From: Medicago truncatula
Taxonomy: Eukaryota > Streptophyta > Magnoliopsida > Fabales > Fabaceae
DNA: 64,000 bases
Reading direction: 5' to 3'
NCBI RefSeq assembly: GCF_003473485.1
Contig: NC_053046.1
Location: 10,550,001 to 10,614,000 of the forward strand
Shown here: positions 36,533 to 48,914 of the stretch, in pieces
Layout: each line of letters begins with the position of its first letter
Position numbering within the stretch: the first letter of the stretch is position 1
Position numbers and translations under genes: made by a program
The notes under the pieces: generated by a model
What the model saw: only the letters and a program-made list of their open reading frames with translations
Databases searched by the model: none
Told to the model about the DNA's origin: nothing

Positions 36533-37128
36533 AAAGCTAGTACAAGGATAAAAGGAACAGTTGGCTATATACTCTTACTCTTCTAGATACGTACTAAAGT
36601 CTTGAATCTTCCATTGTTTCTTTGAATAATCCTATTGTTGGTGTTTACTTAAAGTATACCAGCGATATAGTATTAACAGCTCTTACTACATGTTTTAGCG
36701 TATGGAGTCTTGATTTTTAGCTCTTGTTTCTAAACCTGGTATTTTAAATTTTGATTAAAATTTTGACAGTAACTATAAGGACTTTATGCTATAATATTTC
36801 AGAGTATGGAATTCGATCCGAGGTGTCAATTTAAGGCAACATGTATAGCTTTTGAATTCTGTTATCAATTTGTGGGTCTTATGGAATTGAAGACCCACAA
36901 ATGAAATGTTTCAAAATGATCATAAATTCACAATCTCCATAATTTTGTGAAACTTCCAATTTCAGATAACCTTTCCATATTGTCAACCGGTCTATTCTCT
37001 TCACTGAATTAGAACATGGTAACCTTGGCAATATTCATCCTAATTGTTGGACAATTTTACGACTCAACTTGATTACGACTCAACAAGTAATTGCAACAAG
37101 ATTGACACTATGCATTCATTTTGTCTGA
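36533..37128 (+). pseudogene. Relic of an RLK1-type kinase 3' end
   Basis: Starts with a decayed GTIGY (GGAACAGTTGGCTAT), then an intron-like stretch, and at 36804 AG|AGTATGGAATTCGATCC matching EYG. Scraps of MYSF, PTNEMFQNDHK and HNFVKL-like and IVNRSI follow in broken frames with stops, in RLK1 order. Repeated at 52540-53140. Confidence 0.75.
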
Positions 37129-37574
37129 AGAACATGATCAATTTGACCCTGTTGATTCATAACAGAAGTTCTCATAGTTAGGGGTAGTTACAAACTTACA
37201 ATCTTGCAGATTTGGTAAAAGAAACAATAAAGCTCAATAAATAAGAACAGCACTTTATATGTGGAGGGACATCAGATGCCAAAGAGAGTCAATACTTAAC
37301 GAACCGAGGCCAAAAGTTTGTTATGATGACACAAATTAAAGATAACTTCTTAGATACGTGAGTGAGACCGCATTACATCGTACCATTTGGGCCATACAAA
37401 TCATATTGTGGGCAACGGCAATCCAATATGCTGAAAATTATCTTACTTTAATAATATCATTATATATTTAGTTGGTGTCTAAAAATTCATTCACATAGTA
37501 TGCTGAAAATTGCCAGCTAAAGTCAATATAAGAGAGGGAACTAATAACAATAGCATTTGTTGTGAGTTGAAGTA

Positions 37575-37695
37575 TGTTAGGAGTCCCACATTGAGTATAT
37601 CAAAGTGCTTGATGTGATACTTAAGGCATGAGGTTCTCCCACCTATTGCACTAGTCTTTTGGGTTGGGCTCTCCTCATGGGCTTAAGTCCTAACA
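37575..37695. mobile_element. 121-bp TG...CA element (TRIM-like solo LTR)
   Basis: Begins TGTTAGGAGTCCCACATTGA and ends AAGTCCTAACA, so the terminal 8 bp are inverted (TGTTAGGA/TCCTAACA). Flanks AAGTA (37570-37574) and AAGTG (37696-37700) act as a 5-bp TSD with one change. The paralogous spacer near 53565 runs straight through (GAAGAAGTGGAAGCA), showing the empty site. The TG/CA ends and 5-bp TSD fit a very short LTR. Confidence 0.75.
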
Positions 37696-38303
37696 AAGTG
37701 GAAGCATCGTCTAATGGGTAGGCACTTCAAAATTAATGGATTTTGATTTTGAATCTATCATAAACCAGACAATGAGGATGCACATGATTTTTCATGGCAG
37801 ATGATGAATGCTGATTCAGTTTACAAATAATTCGATCAAGATCAAATAATTTTTGTTACTCTCTATTAGGTCAGATGAAGCTAGGAACTCAAGTTTCATA
37901 TATGTAACTCAAGAATCAATGGTAAAGAAAATTGAGCAACCAGTGGCAGGTTGAGCAGCTCAAATAGAAGTGTATTTCCAATAATGCTCAAGAATTTAAC
38001 AAAACTGATGATACCAAACTCCAATCTATTATGACAACCAACAAGAGACTGGGGTGTTTAATGTTCCAATTGAACTCATACAACCTGCTAAACAATTAGG
38101 AGTGGGAGTTCAGCCTTTTTAAGCAAATTCTCTAGTCTACATTCTTTTGGAGTAATTAATATCTTATGTAACACATACATTAGTGTTGGTTCACTTACTA
38201 AAATTTTAAAGTTCAAACTTCATATATAATACCTTAAATATGTGTAGAATTTTTCTAGGAGGAAACTTTATGTTGAGGTTGAGAATATAGTGTATCAGAT
38301 AAT

Positions 38304-39270
38304 GTTATACCATTACATTTAAAAACCATCATTTACTTTATTACAATATATTAAATGAAACATCAAAATAGAAAATGAACAGAGAGAAGGTCCTTCTAGA
38401 GGCAACCTTCTCGGTAAGTACCAACAAATGCCACTTTACAATTGAGGTGCTATTTAGTTTGCTGTTAAATCGGTTAAACACCTATTGATAAGTACTCTAC
38501 AAATGTCACTCTGTAATAATTAAGGGTGTTATTGACAAATCAATAATTGTTGCATTAAACGTTGAAAATAACAAGTTAGTTGGAATCAATTTTTTCACTT
38601 ATTTTCTGTGAAAAATATTAATCAAGAAAAATCGAACAAAATCTTTTTTAAGGGAAAATCTTATACACTAAAAAGATTATGTAAACATTAGCAAAAATAT
38701 ACGGTTAAAGTGGGTTATTTATTAGGGAACTTCTACGCTACACTCGCGTGTATCAGTACTTTTGCTTCCTAAATCTATAAATTAATGATTAATTTTATGA
38801 AATAAATAGTTATTTGCCGGCATTTATATTTTAAAAAATACATTTCATAAGAAAAACACATTATTTATTGTTTATACGAATCATAGTAAATTTTTGCCAT
38901 ATTATCATATAAAATAATCAAAGTTCTCTATTAAAAATTCAAAAAAATTCAATTTTATTTCATTGACGCTTTTGGTGAATAAGATTTAATCATTATAATT
39001 ATAAATGATAAAAAATAATATTTTTCTTCAAAAAACAACTCATTTAAACTATAAATTTAAAGGTTTGGTGTACCGGTGCACTCAAATATGTTGGGTGTAC
39101 CGTAGAATTTGCATATTTATTACTATATTTCTATACTATATGTAAAATAAATTGATGATTTTGAACCGAACTTTTCACTTTCAATATACCCTTTGTCTAT
39201 AAGAATGTTATATTAAAAAGTGGTGTAATAATAGTCGGTCAAAAGTAAAAGTTTATATTTTTAAGACAAT
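38304..39270. other. Intergenic AT-rich spacer
   Basis: No ORF or recognisable element. Ends of two decayed insertions may lie at 39068-39105 (GTACCGGTGCACTC / TTGGGTGTACCG), but no matching partner is seen. Confidence 0.35.
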
Positions 39271-39280
39271 TTTTTTACTT

Positions 39281-39691
39281 TTGGATTCCTTAACCAGTGA
39301 ACCCGATAAGTTATTTGCAAAACATCAGGAGGGATGTCGGAAGGACATCGAACTTGCTTTTGGAGTGCTTCAAGCTCGATTTAAAATCATCCGTGAACCA
39401 GCTCGCTTGTGGGACATAGCCGATTTGGGTATCATCATGAGGTCATGCATCATATTACATAATATGATTGTTGAGGATGAACGAGATACATATGCTCAAC
39501 GTTGGACCGATTTTGAGCAACCTGGGGGAAGTGGATCTAGTACACTGCAACCATACTTGACCGATGTGTTACCAGGTTTTGCAAATCATGTGTGTGCTAA
39601 ATCCGAGTTGCGTGATCCAAATGTTCATCACGTATTACAAGCAGATCTAGTGAAGCACATATGGACAAAGTTTGGAATGTATCGTGATTGA
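39281..39691 (+). pseudogene. PIF/Harbinger transposase C-terminal fragment
   Basis: 136 codons whose product contains FAKHQEGCRKDIELAFGVLQ, ARFKIIREPARLW, IMRSCIILHNMIVEDERDTY, the C-terminal part of the DDE_Tnp_4 (HARBI1-like) nuclease; the last E of the catalytic triad normally lies in the D/E-RAFGVLQ helix region (IELAFGVL here). The remaining two-thirds of the transposase is missing, so it is inactive. CCATTGG repeats and a GGGGTGGTCTAA end near 40142-40156 probably mark the element's 3' terminus. Confidence 0.85.
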
Positions 39692-39717
39692 AGATGATTT
39701 GTATCGTACTAAATAAA

Positions 39718-39849
39718 TTACTTGTGTGTTGTATGCTTAGTTTGTTGTCTTGCATTTTAAGTTATTTGTGTGCCGTGTGCTTAGTTTGTTGTATTGAATT
39801 TTAAGTTATTTGTGTGTCGCGTGCTTAGTTCGTTGTATTGCATTTTAAG
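39718..39849. repeat. Three 44-bp tandem repeats
   Basis: Units at 39718, 39762 and 39806, each TTA(C/T)TTGTGTG... ending GCATTTTAAG or GAATTTTAAG, directly after the transposase stop codon (subterminal repeats of the Harbinger remnant). Confidence 0.85.
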
Positions 39850-40161
39850 TTAAGAAAATAAAAATAAATTATTTTACAAAATTTTGTTTTTTCAAAAAAA
39901 CTAAAAAATAAATAGTTAATTGTATTATTTTAATTTAATTATAATCGATAATTATAATTTTATGTAATTATAAAAATAAAAATTAAATAAGAATAAGAAA
40001 TAAAAAGTGGTGGGGTAGAGTGTTGAATGAAAAACCATTGGAGAGAGTAAAAGTTGAATGAGTGTTGAATAAGAGACAAAAAATGATGTGGAGTGTTGGG
40101 AATTGAAAAAGTGGTGTTGAAAGGTGTTTAAAGAAAAAACCATTGGGGTGGTCTAAAACAC

Positions 40162-41253
40162 AGAATTGGATCCTCTCCTTCAAAATTGTCTCATTCTCTC
40201 TCCTTCCATAATTCTTAGTCATCTGATCAATCTAATGGTACACAAACTAAAAGACAGAAAACAAAAAGGCTTAATTATTCTTTTGATCCCTTAACTTATT
40301 TTTTGGTTTCGTTTTGGTCCCTTAACTTACTTTTTGGTTTCGTTTTGGTCCCTTAACTATTAAAAGTTTCGTTTTGGTCACTTAACTTATTTTTTGGTTT
40401 CGTTTTGGTCCCTTAACTCTTCCTCCGTCAACCACTTTGGTCTTTTATGTTAGGATGAATGTATTAGAGTTAAGGACCAAAACGAAATCAAAAAATAAGT
40501 TAAGTGACCAAAATGAAACCAAAAAATAAGTTAAGGGACCAAAACGAAACTTTTAATAGTTAAGGGACCAAAACAAAACTAAAAAATAAGTTAAGGGACC
40601 AAAACGAAACTTTTAATAGTTAAGGGACCAAAATGAAACCAAAAAATAAGTTAAGGGACCAAAAGAGTAATTGGATGGGATATTGCAACTCTGCGAGAAG
40701 CTTCTTCATCTTCCTTTCCATTGTCTCAATTCCTCCATTTCTATGTTTTCTCATTTATGCACTCTCATCACTACAAACTTTATAATCGTAAGTTCATAAT
40801 AGCTTGAATTTGGGATTAGTCTTATTGTGTCTGTGAATTCCATCTTTGGATAGGTAAAATCAAACTCATGATCCCCGTATTTTTGAGTAGTTTTTGTGAG
40901 TGGGAGGTGCAACTAAGGGATTGACAGACAAGTGACTAACATGCTTATCTTCATCTTTGAAATTAATTGTTGTCAATTTACCTTTTTTTCTCTCTTGGAT
41001 CTTCATTTTTGTTGCAATTACATTTTTACAAAACAATGGCTTCGATGATTGGTGGAATCACATTCAAATTTATAGAATTGTTGATAGACACTAGCGGCGG
41101 AGTTAAGATTTGGTTTGAGTTATTTCCAACAACCAACAAAAGAAACCTTGAGTTATTTTGTCTTTTAATTTGTACACCGTTAGATTGATCCAATTACTAA
41201 GAATTGCACAAGGAGAGAGAAGGAGACAATTTTGAAGAAGAGGATCCGGTTCC
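40162..41253. mobile_element. Mutator-like MITE (long TIRs, 9-bp TSD) with nested fold-back
   Basis: About 95-bp terminal inverted repeats: left GAATTGGATCCTCTCCTTC, right inverse GAAGAAGAGGATCCGGTTCC, with AGTCATCTGATCAATCTAA and TTAGATTGATCCAATTACT also mirrored. Flanks CTAAAACAC (40153-40161) and CTAAAAGAC (41254-41262) form a 9-bp TSD with one change, as in Mutator elements. The interior at 40680-41150 carries non-TIR sequence of unknown origin. Confidence 0.75.
40272..40671. mobile_element. Fold-back repeat of GGGACCAAAACGAAAC units
   Basis: The left half has four TTAACTTATTTTTTGGTTTC / CGTTTTGGTCCC units and the right half the inverse GGGACCAAAACGAAAC units at least five times, with a short centre near 40430-40460. 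Ends: ATTCTTTTGATCCCTTAACT and its inverse AGGGACCAAAAGAGTAAT. It lies inside the Mutator-like element. Confidence 0.8.
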
Positions 41254-41348
41254 CTAAAAGACTCACTCAGTGCAAATTCAATTGAACGGCGGCCTCTCTC
41301 TCTATCGTTCGTTCTTTTCTCCGTGCAATCAATTCAGAACCCTAATCA

Positions 41349-41954
41349 GTGTATTGGATTGAGATTTCAATGGATTTTAAAAAACTTTTTCGTTTTATAA
41401 AAGTCTTGTGATATTCAATCAAAATTTTTAAGGAATGTAAAACATTCTTGTGGTATTCAATTAGGATTTTCAAAATTTTTTAAAGAGTCCAATAAAATCC
41501 GGTGGTATTCAATTAAGATTTTGTACAACTTAAAAATTGTCTATTGGTATTCAAAATTCTATGAAATTTAATAGATTGTTGTCAGGAATGGATTTTGTGA
41601 AACTTTTTAGTATAAAATGTACATACTAACAATCTCACACCTAACCTTAAGACTTTTCTGTCTCCCCTTGAGATTTTTTTAGAAGATACATATACATTTT
41701 TTTTGGTCTAATTTGTTGTTATGTTTTAGTCCGATTCTTTCTATACCGTGTTATTTACATTCGTTTTTTTTTTCTTTCGTCCAAATTGTTTTAATTTTAC
41801 AACAATTCATTGTTACTATTTTATTTTATTTTATGATTTGTTGTTACTTTTTCTTTCCACAATTGTTTCACTGATATTATTTTATTATACTGATTAATCA
41901 TTTTCGTTTTATTGATATTGTGTTGTTGTTCTGGTTGTTGTTGTTGTTGTTATT

Positions 41955-41995
<41 letters not shown>

Positions 41996-42629
41996 TGAGT
42001 GTTATTTTTATTATTAGGTAGTTTTTCTCTTTATTTTTATTGAATATATATTATTTGGTATATAGACATCATACTTTTGACAATTAGGAAACAACAATTG
42101 TTTTAGTAAAATAACTAGTTCGTTCTTTGTACATATTAGTGATCAAATGAACAAGAAAGCAACCGAGAGAATGGTAAAGACAAAGATATTTATGCAGCTT
42201 GGACCAAGGATAAAACAATTATGTTGTTGCACCTCCTTGTGGATGCTATAAATAAGGGGATGATTCAATAAGTCGTTAGCAACAAAATGTAGAGAGAATT
42301 TTTACGCAATAATCACTTTTTTTATTACGGAAAAACACTCGTTTTTTTTTTATTCAAATTAAAAAAATCTTAAAGGTAGTGTTATAAATCCATTGAAATA
42401 TTTCTTATAAATCCATTAAAATATGTGATATAAATCCATTGAAATATTTCTTATAAATCCATTAAAATATGTGATATAAATCTTGAGTGTAAAAAGTCTT
42501 TTAAAAAAAGTCTTTTAATATCTCACAGAATCAATAGAATCTTACAAAGTCTATCTTACAAAGTCTTTCAAAATCTGAAACATTTCTTTTACCCAAATAG
42601 TCTTTTAAAATCTTAATTCAATACATCCC
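41349..42629. mobile_element. TIR element, GTGTATTGGATTGAGAT family (long member)
   Basis: The left end GTGTATTGGATTGAGATTTC and the right inverse TCTTAATTCAATACATCCC match the termini of the palindromic MITE at 23676-24059. The interior (about 1.28 kb) is unrelated to that MITE in the centre and includes a (CAT)n tract at 41955-41996. Confidence 0.65.
41955..41996. repeat. (ATC)14 microsatellite
   Basis: About fourteen trinucleotide units in succession, preceded by (TTG)n. Confidence 0.9.
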
Positions 42630-44354
42630 ATGAAAGAATCAAAATCCGGGGGAGCCACCGCCACCCCCATCTCTAAAAAAAAAAAAAAAATATTTATACA
42701 CTGGAAATTACTATAATGCCCTTAACTAATACGAATATTACCAATTCAATTTCATTTCCTCTTCCCCTTTCTCTTTCATCTGATGCGCGTTCCTCTTTTT
42801 TCTTCTCCCAGCCAAAGCAAAACCACCGAACAACATCCACCACCACACCACTGCCGGCGAGCCGCGACCACTCTTCTCCTTCTCCATCCATCACCGCCGC
42901 ACCCCCCTCAATCTTCTGTATTGATTCTTTAGTTTAGAGAGCTATCTCCATCCATCTCTCTCCACAAACCCTAATTGTTGTAACTTGTAAGGTAATGTGA
43001 AATTGAATGTAATTTCCTTCAATTGTGATTCTGATTTGATGATTACATGTTCTTTAGTAATGTGAAATTGAATGTGAAATTGAATTTTTTTAGTTTTCGA
43101 TTGCTACTGATTACTACAGAACTCAGAATGTTTTACTAAGACATGAATGTTCTGCTTATTATTATGGTTTAGAACATGAACTCTGATTGCTACTGAACTG
43201 TTTCTTGTGTTTAAATAATTGTATTGAGTGTGAGAGACGAATTCCAATTGAAAGCCTCGGTTTTAAATAATTGTCTTAAACAATAGTAGAATATGAAAGC
43301 CTGATAACTAGTCAAATTGTTTTAGAGTTACTATAGGTAATTAAGAAAAGTTAACTTACTTCCTTTGCCAATTTTATTCATGTATGGCAATGACTTTGAG
43401 AGGAGGACGTAATCAATAATCCTAAATAGTAGAGGTGGAAAACATGGAAAATGTAAGCTTATTTGATTCAAAAAAAATGTAAGCATATCTTCAACTTCTA
43501 GCATGCCTAGATTAGCTAATCTTCCTCTATTTTTGATAGTGTTTGGTTTTTCTGTATATGACTAGCATGTTCTAGCAACTTGTCATGAAAAGTAGCAACA
43601 TTCATGGCATTTTCCATCAGAAAGATCTATCAAACCTGGCTCAACTTTTGAATTCAGCTATCATCGTCTTCTGTTTATGAAAATCAAGTGAAATTGGTTC
43701 ATTTTGAAATCATTTATGTTATTTCAATGAAATTGAAACCGGCCATTGTTATGAAATTTGAATGTTATTAGAATTGATGTAACATTGAAACCATGTATTG
43801 TTAGTTGATTTTGAAACTGTTTCAACAGGAAAAGTTAAGATGAAAAGTCGGGATGCGTAAAGCATCACTTTGAATATGATGATCGGTTTTTAGTATTATT
43901 TTGTTGAAATTTTTTATGAACTACACCGAAATGGGTCGTATTGTATATTATATGATTTATATATTTTAGTTTATTTTTAAAGCTGCCACCCCAAAATTTT
44001 AGGTCTGGCTCCGCCACTGCAAATGTGTGATCAAGCTTAGCTAGGCTAGTTTCTTTCTGCAACATTATGCCACTGTATTATAACCTTAATATCACACTGA
44101 AGCATCAATGTTAGAATACTAGATGACCTTATCTCTTAATATCAGGAAATATTGAAATTTTAGTAGTGCTTATAGTGGATCCTCAATTTTTGTAATGTTT
44201 TCCCAAATAATATGACACAGACATACATCAGCATAACATTTTTATAGTGGAGTTGTTGCCTTGTGTCTAGGATATCACAAGTTGAGCTGTGAAATCAGCC
44301 ATTTGCAAATGCAATGTAAGGCTGCAATGGCAGGGGATTTATGGCACCACAGGG

Positions 44355-44388
<34 letters not shown>

Positions 44389-44865
44389 GTGATTGTATGT
44401 GGAAATAAAGTGCAATGTGTTTAACTTCTAGTTGATTTATTTCATGCAGATTATGTTTGAGAATTTCGTGGATTGAACATTTTAAGATAATTTGACCAAG
44501 TGATTTGTGATTTTTTTTTTAATAGGAAATTAATAAAAATACCGAGAAGCCTTACCCAACAGAAGTTCAACTTCTAGGTGATTGAGGCTCCCGAGAGTAG
44601 AAAGCAGCATGAGGTAGTTTGTAGCTGATTGTGTTGTGATTTTCCTTGGAGAATGGTTGCTGATTGCAAACTCTGATTAGTGATCACAACTTAGTGTCAA
44701 TTTGAAGTGGCTTGAGTATTATCTGAATATACTGAAATATCAAATACTTGCATTTGCTATCTGGACCCAACACCTTGGACTGGAACTGAAATACTGATTT
44801 CTCAAAGGAGAAAATTGCAGTTGGTAATCAAAGGAAATTAATTTGTTTGCTCCGGTGTTTGAATA
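42630..44865 (+). promoter_or_regulatory. Region upstream of ZNHIT2: promoter and possible 5' UTR intron
   Basis: A C/T-rich leader at 42760-42990 with CAAACCCTAATTG followed by TGTAAG|GTAATG looks like a first non-coding exon and donor site (inference); acceptors before 44866 cannot be fixed. CAGTGGCGGAGCCAGACC (minus strand, ending about 44018) is a hAT-like terminus inside this region. A (T)30 run is at about 44360-44389. Confidence 0.4.
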
Positions 44866-47800
44866 ATGGCAGATACTATTGTTACATCTGACCAATCTTC
44901 TACTTCCTCACTGAACCCTGCCCGAATAATCTGTCATGTGTATGTTACTCTGGAACTTATCAGTGTTTTTTTTTTTTTTTTTTTTTTTTAACATATTAGA
45001 TTTTTTATACTGAGATCATGAATAAATAATGTCTGCCTGCTTTTGTTTTTTATTCATTTATTTAATTTTCAAAATCTCATCTCATGTAAGAGAAATATAA
45101 CTCTGTTTCTTTTAGCTGTTTTTATAAGTGAACTTTATTAGGACCGATGAGCTGATATTTACTCATTTTTTCAATAGTTTCACTTTCAGTTGTTAAGCAC
45201 GTAAGCTTGATAGTTGAGTCATGCAGCATGTCATATCATGTGTAGATGAAATAAATTTACTTTTACCAATGGTTAAAAGGAATTCTGATTACTGTATTGA
45301 AGTAATCTGTGAGACTTGCCAAGAGATGTATAGTGTTTTTCTAGAATAACTTTTGAAACTTACAAGCATTCTAAGCTTTATCATTATCACTGAATGTGTA
45401 TGCAAAATAGTTTGGATTTCACTTCCTTGTAAATCATACGGTACTAAGACCATAGACCCTGGTTCTGGAAAACTGGTTTGATTTGAGTTCTATGTCGTGT
45501 TAGCCTTTGCAATGAAAATTAATCATTTTATGTAGATTTTTTCAAATATTCATTTCTCTGTTGAATACTGATCAAACTACTCTATTTTATACTTTTTTTC
45601 ATACAAAAACAGATGTCAGAAGCAGTTCTCCCAATACACATGTCCTCGATGCAATTCGCGATACTGCTCCCTCCCATGTTATAAAGTAAGTAAAACTACC
45701 TCGAAGTAGATATGAGCTGGTTATGTTTAATTTGTGTTGCAAAGCTGTGTTTGTGACCCAACACCTATGCGGTAAGGGAAATATGTCAACATGTGATCTG
45801 CTTCAATATATCTAGAAACTCAGTCAAGTTTCACTGATCTATATTATTGAGTCTTTTCTCTGCTTTTAAAGATTTCATAAAACTTCTGATCATATCCTCA
45901 AAATTCTCTAATGAAAATTGTCAATCATTACATTTCTCTCATGAGGAATATATCATCAAACGAAGAAAAATTAGGAGACCAAAACCAAAGTTCATCTTGT
46001 GGACGTGAAACTATATTAGTAATTCATTCCTTTCTATAGATACTCTAAGTTTAAATCTTGTTCCTTGCTTGTTATGAACTTCTTTTGATCCCTTTTATTG
46101 TAATTTTTACAGTCTCATAGTCTTCGTTGTACTGAATCCTTCATGAAAGAAAATATAGTCCAAGAGCTCCAGCAAATGCAACCTAATGAACAAACCAAAC
46201 AAAAAATGTTGGACATACTGAAGAGATTTCATTCAGAAGAGGAAATGGATGGCATGGATGAGGAGGATTGTAAGTTATCTGTATTTTTTGCTTTACTTTC
46301 AGAAATTCAGATATTTAAGAGTTGTTTCAGAGCACTCTTTCTGTTTGATATTTATCTTTACAATGCATGAACAGTATTATTAACTGTCACTCTGTCAGTT
46401 ATTTCTAGCTGACATAGTTAATAGACACTAATCTATAAAGCTCTAAGAACTGCAGTTAGCATTGCTCTGCTCACTGTTCAGTGAGAGAGATTAGGATTAT
46501 TCATGTACTCCTATCATACACGGACCATGCATCATTAGAAGCACTTGGCCGATAATTATTATAATAACGCCTATTTTCCTGTGTGTTATCCCCATAAGAT
46601 GGGTAGGGTTTTCCAGAGAGAGCTGACTGGCTGAGATACAGAGAAAAAATGGAGAGAGATGATCAATTGAGATTTTTTATGCGTGTTATCCCGCTGCTCA
46701 TCCGACCCTTTCATAGAATAAGGGTTTCCTTTTATTATTCTCAATATTAGGTTGATGAAAATCTGAAATATCCCCTAATGAATAAGATGGGCTACCCTCC
46801 TCTCTCAGCTTGGCATTGTCATCCCACTGTGCCAGTATACCTGTTGCTGTTGCCATGTCCTCGTGCCATTCTAATAGTCAGACTCATTATGGATCTAATG
46901 TAGTAAATTTCAAGAGACGGATTCCGCAAAAAAGTGTTGCAGAACCAATATAAAAGGAGTTGCCATCAGTTTGCTTTTTATTTTATTCTGTCAATGAAAA
47001 ACATCTGTTTGCTGTTGCTATTTGTTACAGGACCACTAAATGTTTGTGACTTTGTAAAACAAGAACCCTAATTTTTCAATTTCTGTTTGGATCGATAATC
47101 CTAAAAATTAATATATGCATTCTTTTCTTCTCTCAATATCGATAAGATCCGTACCAAAATCATCGAGTTTTCACTGCGTAATTTGCCATGAATAATCGGG
47201 TTGCGCCGTGGGTTAATAACGACCCGTTTTCTCTGCAATCGGGTGAAGAAGAAACCGCTATTAAAAAAAAAAAAAACTGCCCACTTACGCATCTAGCTCG
47301 TGATAACATGGGTGCGAATTCAAGGAGAATAGGTATCGGGTCGGATTCCCTTGATTATCCCGGATACAATTTTTGCACTAATCCGGGTCCAAACCTTTTC
47401 TATTTTTGTTTTAAATGGGCGTGGCCTTATTCTTCTTACTGATCTGGCCTAATTTTATCAATTTTGAAGATGGTCTTTCATAGTTGCTGAATGATGTACA
47501 GTCATGGAAGCATTTAGTTTAGTGGATTTTAGAACAACTACAGCCTAGCATTTTGGATCATTTAACGAATGTAATTTTGTAAACAAATTATCACATCATA
47601 AGTGAACTCTTATTGTTGTGTTTGAATATGTTGTGAAGAGTTTTTGAGGTCATAATTTTCAATTTCCTAATTATACCAGTAAAGAAGGGTACTAAATTTC
47701 TATCTGATTGTTTTCTCAGCTTTTGAAGATTCTGCTTTGTCCGAGGAGACGATGGAAACAATAATGTCAGGTATGTTCCTATTGAATACATTTCCTTTAT

Positions 47801-48761
47801 TGTGTGTCTTCTAACTGCTCTACCCTTGCACCACCAGTAAGACAGATTTTTGTCTATGGTTGGGTGAGGCTGATTTTATTTTCATTTCCCTACAGGACAA
47901 GAAATCAGTTTTGATGATTTATCTCTTGAAGAGAAGAAACAATTTCAGAGAGCTATTGCTTGTGGGGAATTGAGCAAGATGATCAAACCATGGGATCCAT
48001 GGTGGTCAAAGCCTTCTGCCAGAGAAATCCGTCTTAGTAAAGAGGGTACTCAACTTGTTCAAACTCTTTCAGAGCAGGAATTGGAAAATGAAACTGAAAG
48101 TAATGAATCAAGCGAAATTCCTCTCGGCCCTGAAGTTCCGCTACCTCCTCTAAGTAGTCTTAGTTCCAAGGAGCCATCACCCCTTTTAACTGTTCACCTT
48201 GTTGATATATTATACAGCTACTGCTTCACTCTTCACCTCTACAACGGAGATTGGAGGTCAGATCCAATAGGGTCAGTCATGGTTGTGTTGAGTGTGTCCT
48301 CAGTTTTGGGTCAAGGTGGGCAGCCAGAGACTGTACTGGGAGCCCTCACTCATTGCTTGGAGCAGGTTTGCTCTCCAGCTTACAGACACATGGGGGGGCT
48401 GCCATTTGGTTTAGGTGTTATGGATGATGTGATCAGTCTACTTTCATTGGGAAGCCCTGCTATGGTGTGTGCCCTTTGCGACATGCATCGTTTGATTCAA
48501 GAAGGAGAAAAGGAGGTGAAATCAGAAAAGCCAAGAAAGTCGAGGAGGGATGAGATTAGTAGTATTAAGCAGGCAGAAAGGAAGATATATTTCATCATGT
48601 GTTGGGTTCATGAGCAGCCAGAGGAAGCTTGGTCCTCTTTAGCAGCCATCGTAACGGCACAAAAGACATCAGCCATGGAATTCCAGGGGAGTAATAAGCC
48701 TGAAAAATTGAACAATAGAGCAGAATCCAGAGGCAGATGTTTGATTGAGGAGATTGAATGA
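44866..48761 (+). CDS. ZNHIT2: Zinc finger HIT domain protein 2 (ZNHIT2) homologue
   Basis: Five exons, all GT-AG and in frame: 44866-44939, 45613-45685, 46113-46269, 47720-47770, 47896-48761; 406 residues. The zf-HIT domain occupies residues 23-55 with all ligands: C23, C26, C35, C38, C43, C47, H51, C55 (YCSLPCYKSH). An acidic linker follows (SEEEMDGMDEED), then the diagnostic WDPWW at 151-155 and a helical C-terminal domain (LVDILYSYCFTLHLYNGDW; VMDDVISLLS; KIYFIMCWVHEQPEEAW). In animals and yeast relatives, ZNHIT2 binds RUVBL1/2 and the R2TP/HSP90 co-chaperone and aids U5 snRNP assembly; the same role in plants is inferred. It is a single-copy-type housekeeping gene isolated inside a receptor cluster. 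Duplicated RLK4 sequence begins only about 75 bp after its stop. Intron 3 (1.45 kb) includes GC-richer inserted sequence. The start ATG directly precedes a low-complexity Ser/Thr leader. Confidence 0.93.
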
Positions 48762-48914
48762 TTTACACATATTGCTGTCCCCTTACCTTTTAACCACATT
48801 TATTTACCTTTCATTCGGTTTAGGTGTTATTCTCGTATCCCACCTAATTATCAACATCTAGCTCTCCGATCACCCCCCAAAAAAAGAACACCCTCTGTAT
48901 AGCTCATCAACCAA

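Larger units (their letters stand above)
34300..38303 (+). repeat. Segmental duplication, copy 1 (RLK3 3' half + relic + spacer)
   Basis: Colinear with 50265-54212: the 3' LRRs and kinase of RLK3, the 20-nt last exon, the kinase relic, and about 1.1 kb of spacer (for example ATTTGGTAAAAGAAACAATA near 37211 and 53221, CTAGGAGGAAACTTTATGTT near 38259 and 54168). The copies differ by many point changes and by the 121-bp insertion at 37575. Confidence 0.8.

Noticed and set aside
37696..37740. tRNA-like GTCTAATGGGTAGGCAC
   Set aside because: Resembles an A box, but no B box or cloverleaf follows in either spacer copy.
42651..44020. One hAT element covering the whole ZNHIT2 leader
   Set aside because: GGGGGAGCCACCGCC on the left and GGTCTGGCTCCGCCACTG on the right are only vaguely alike and no TSD is seen.
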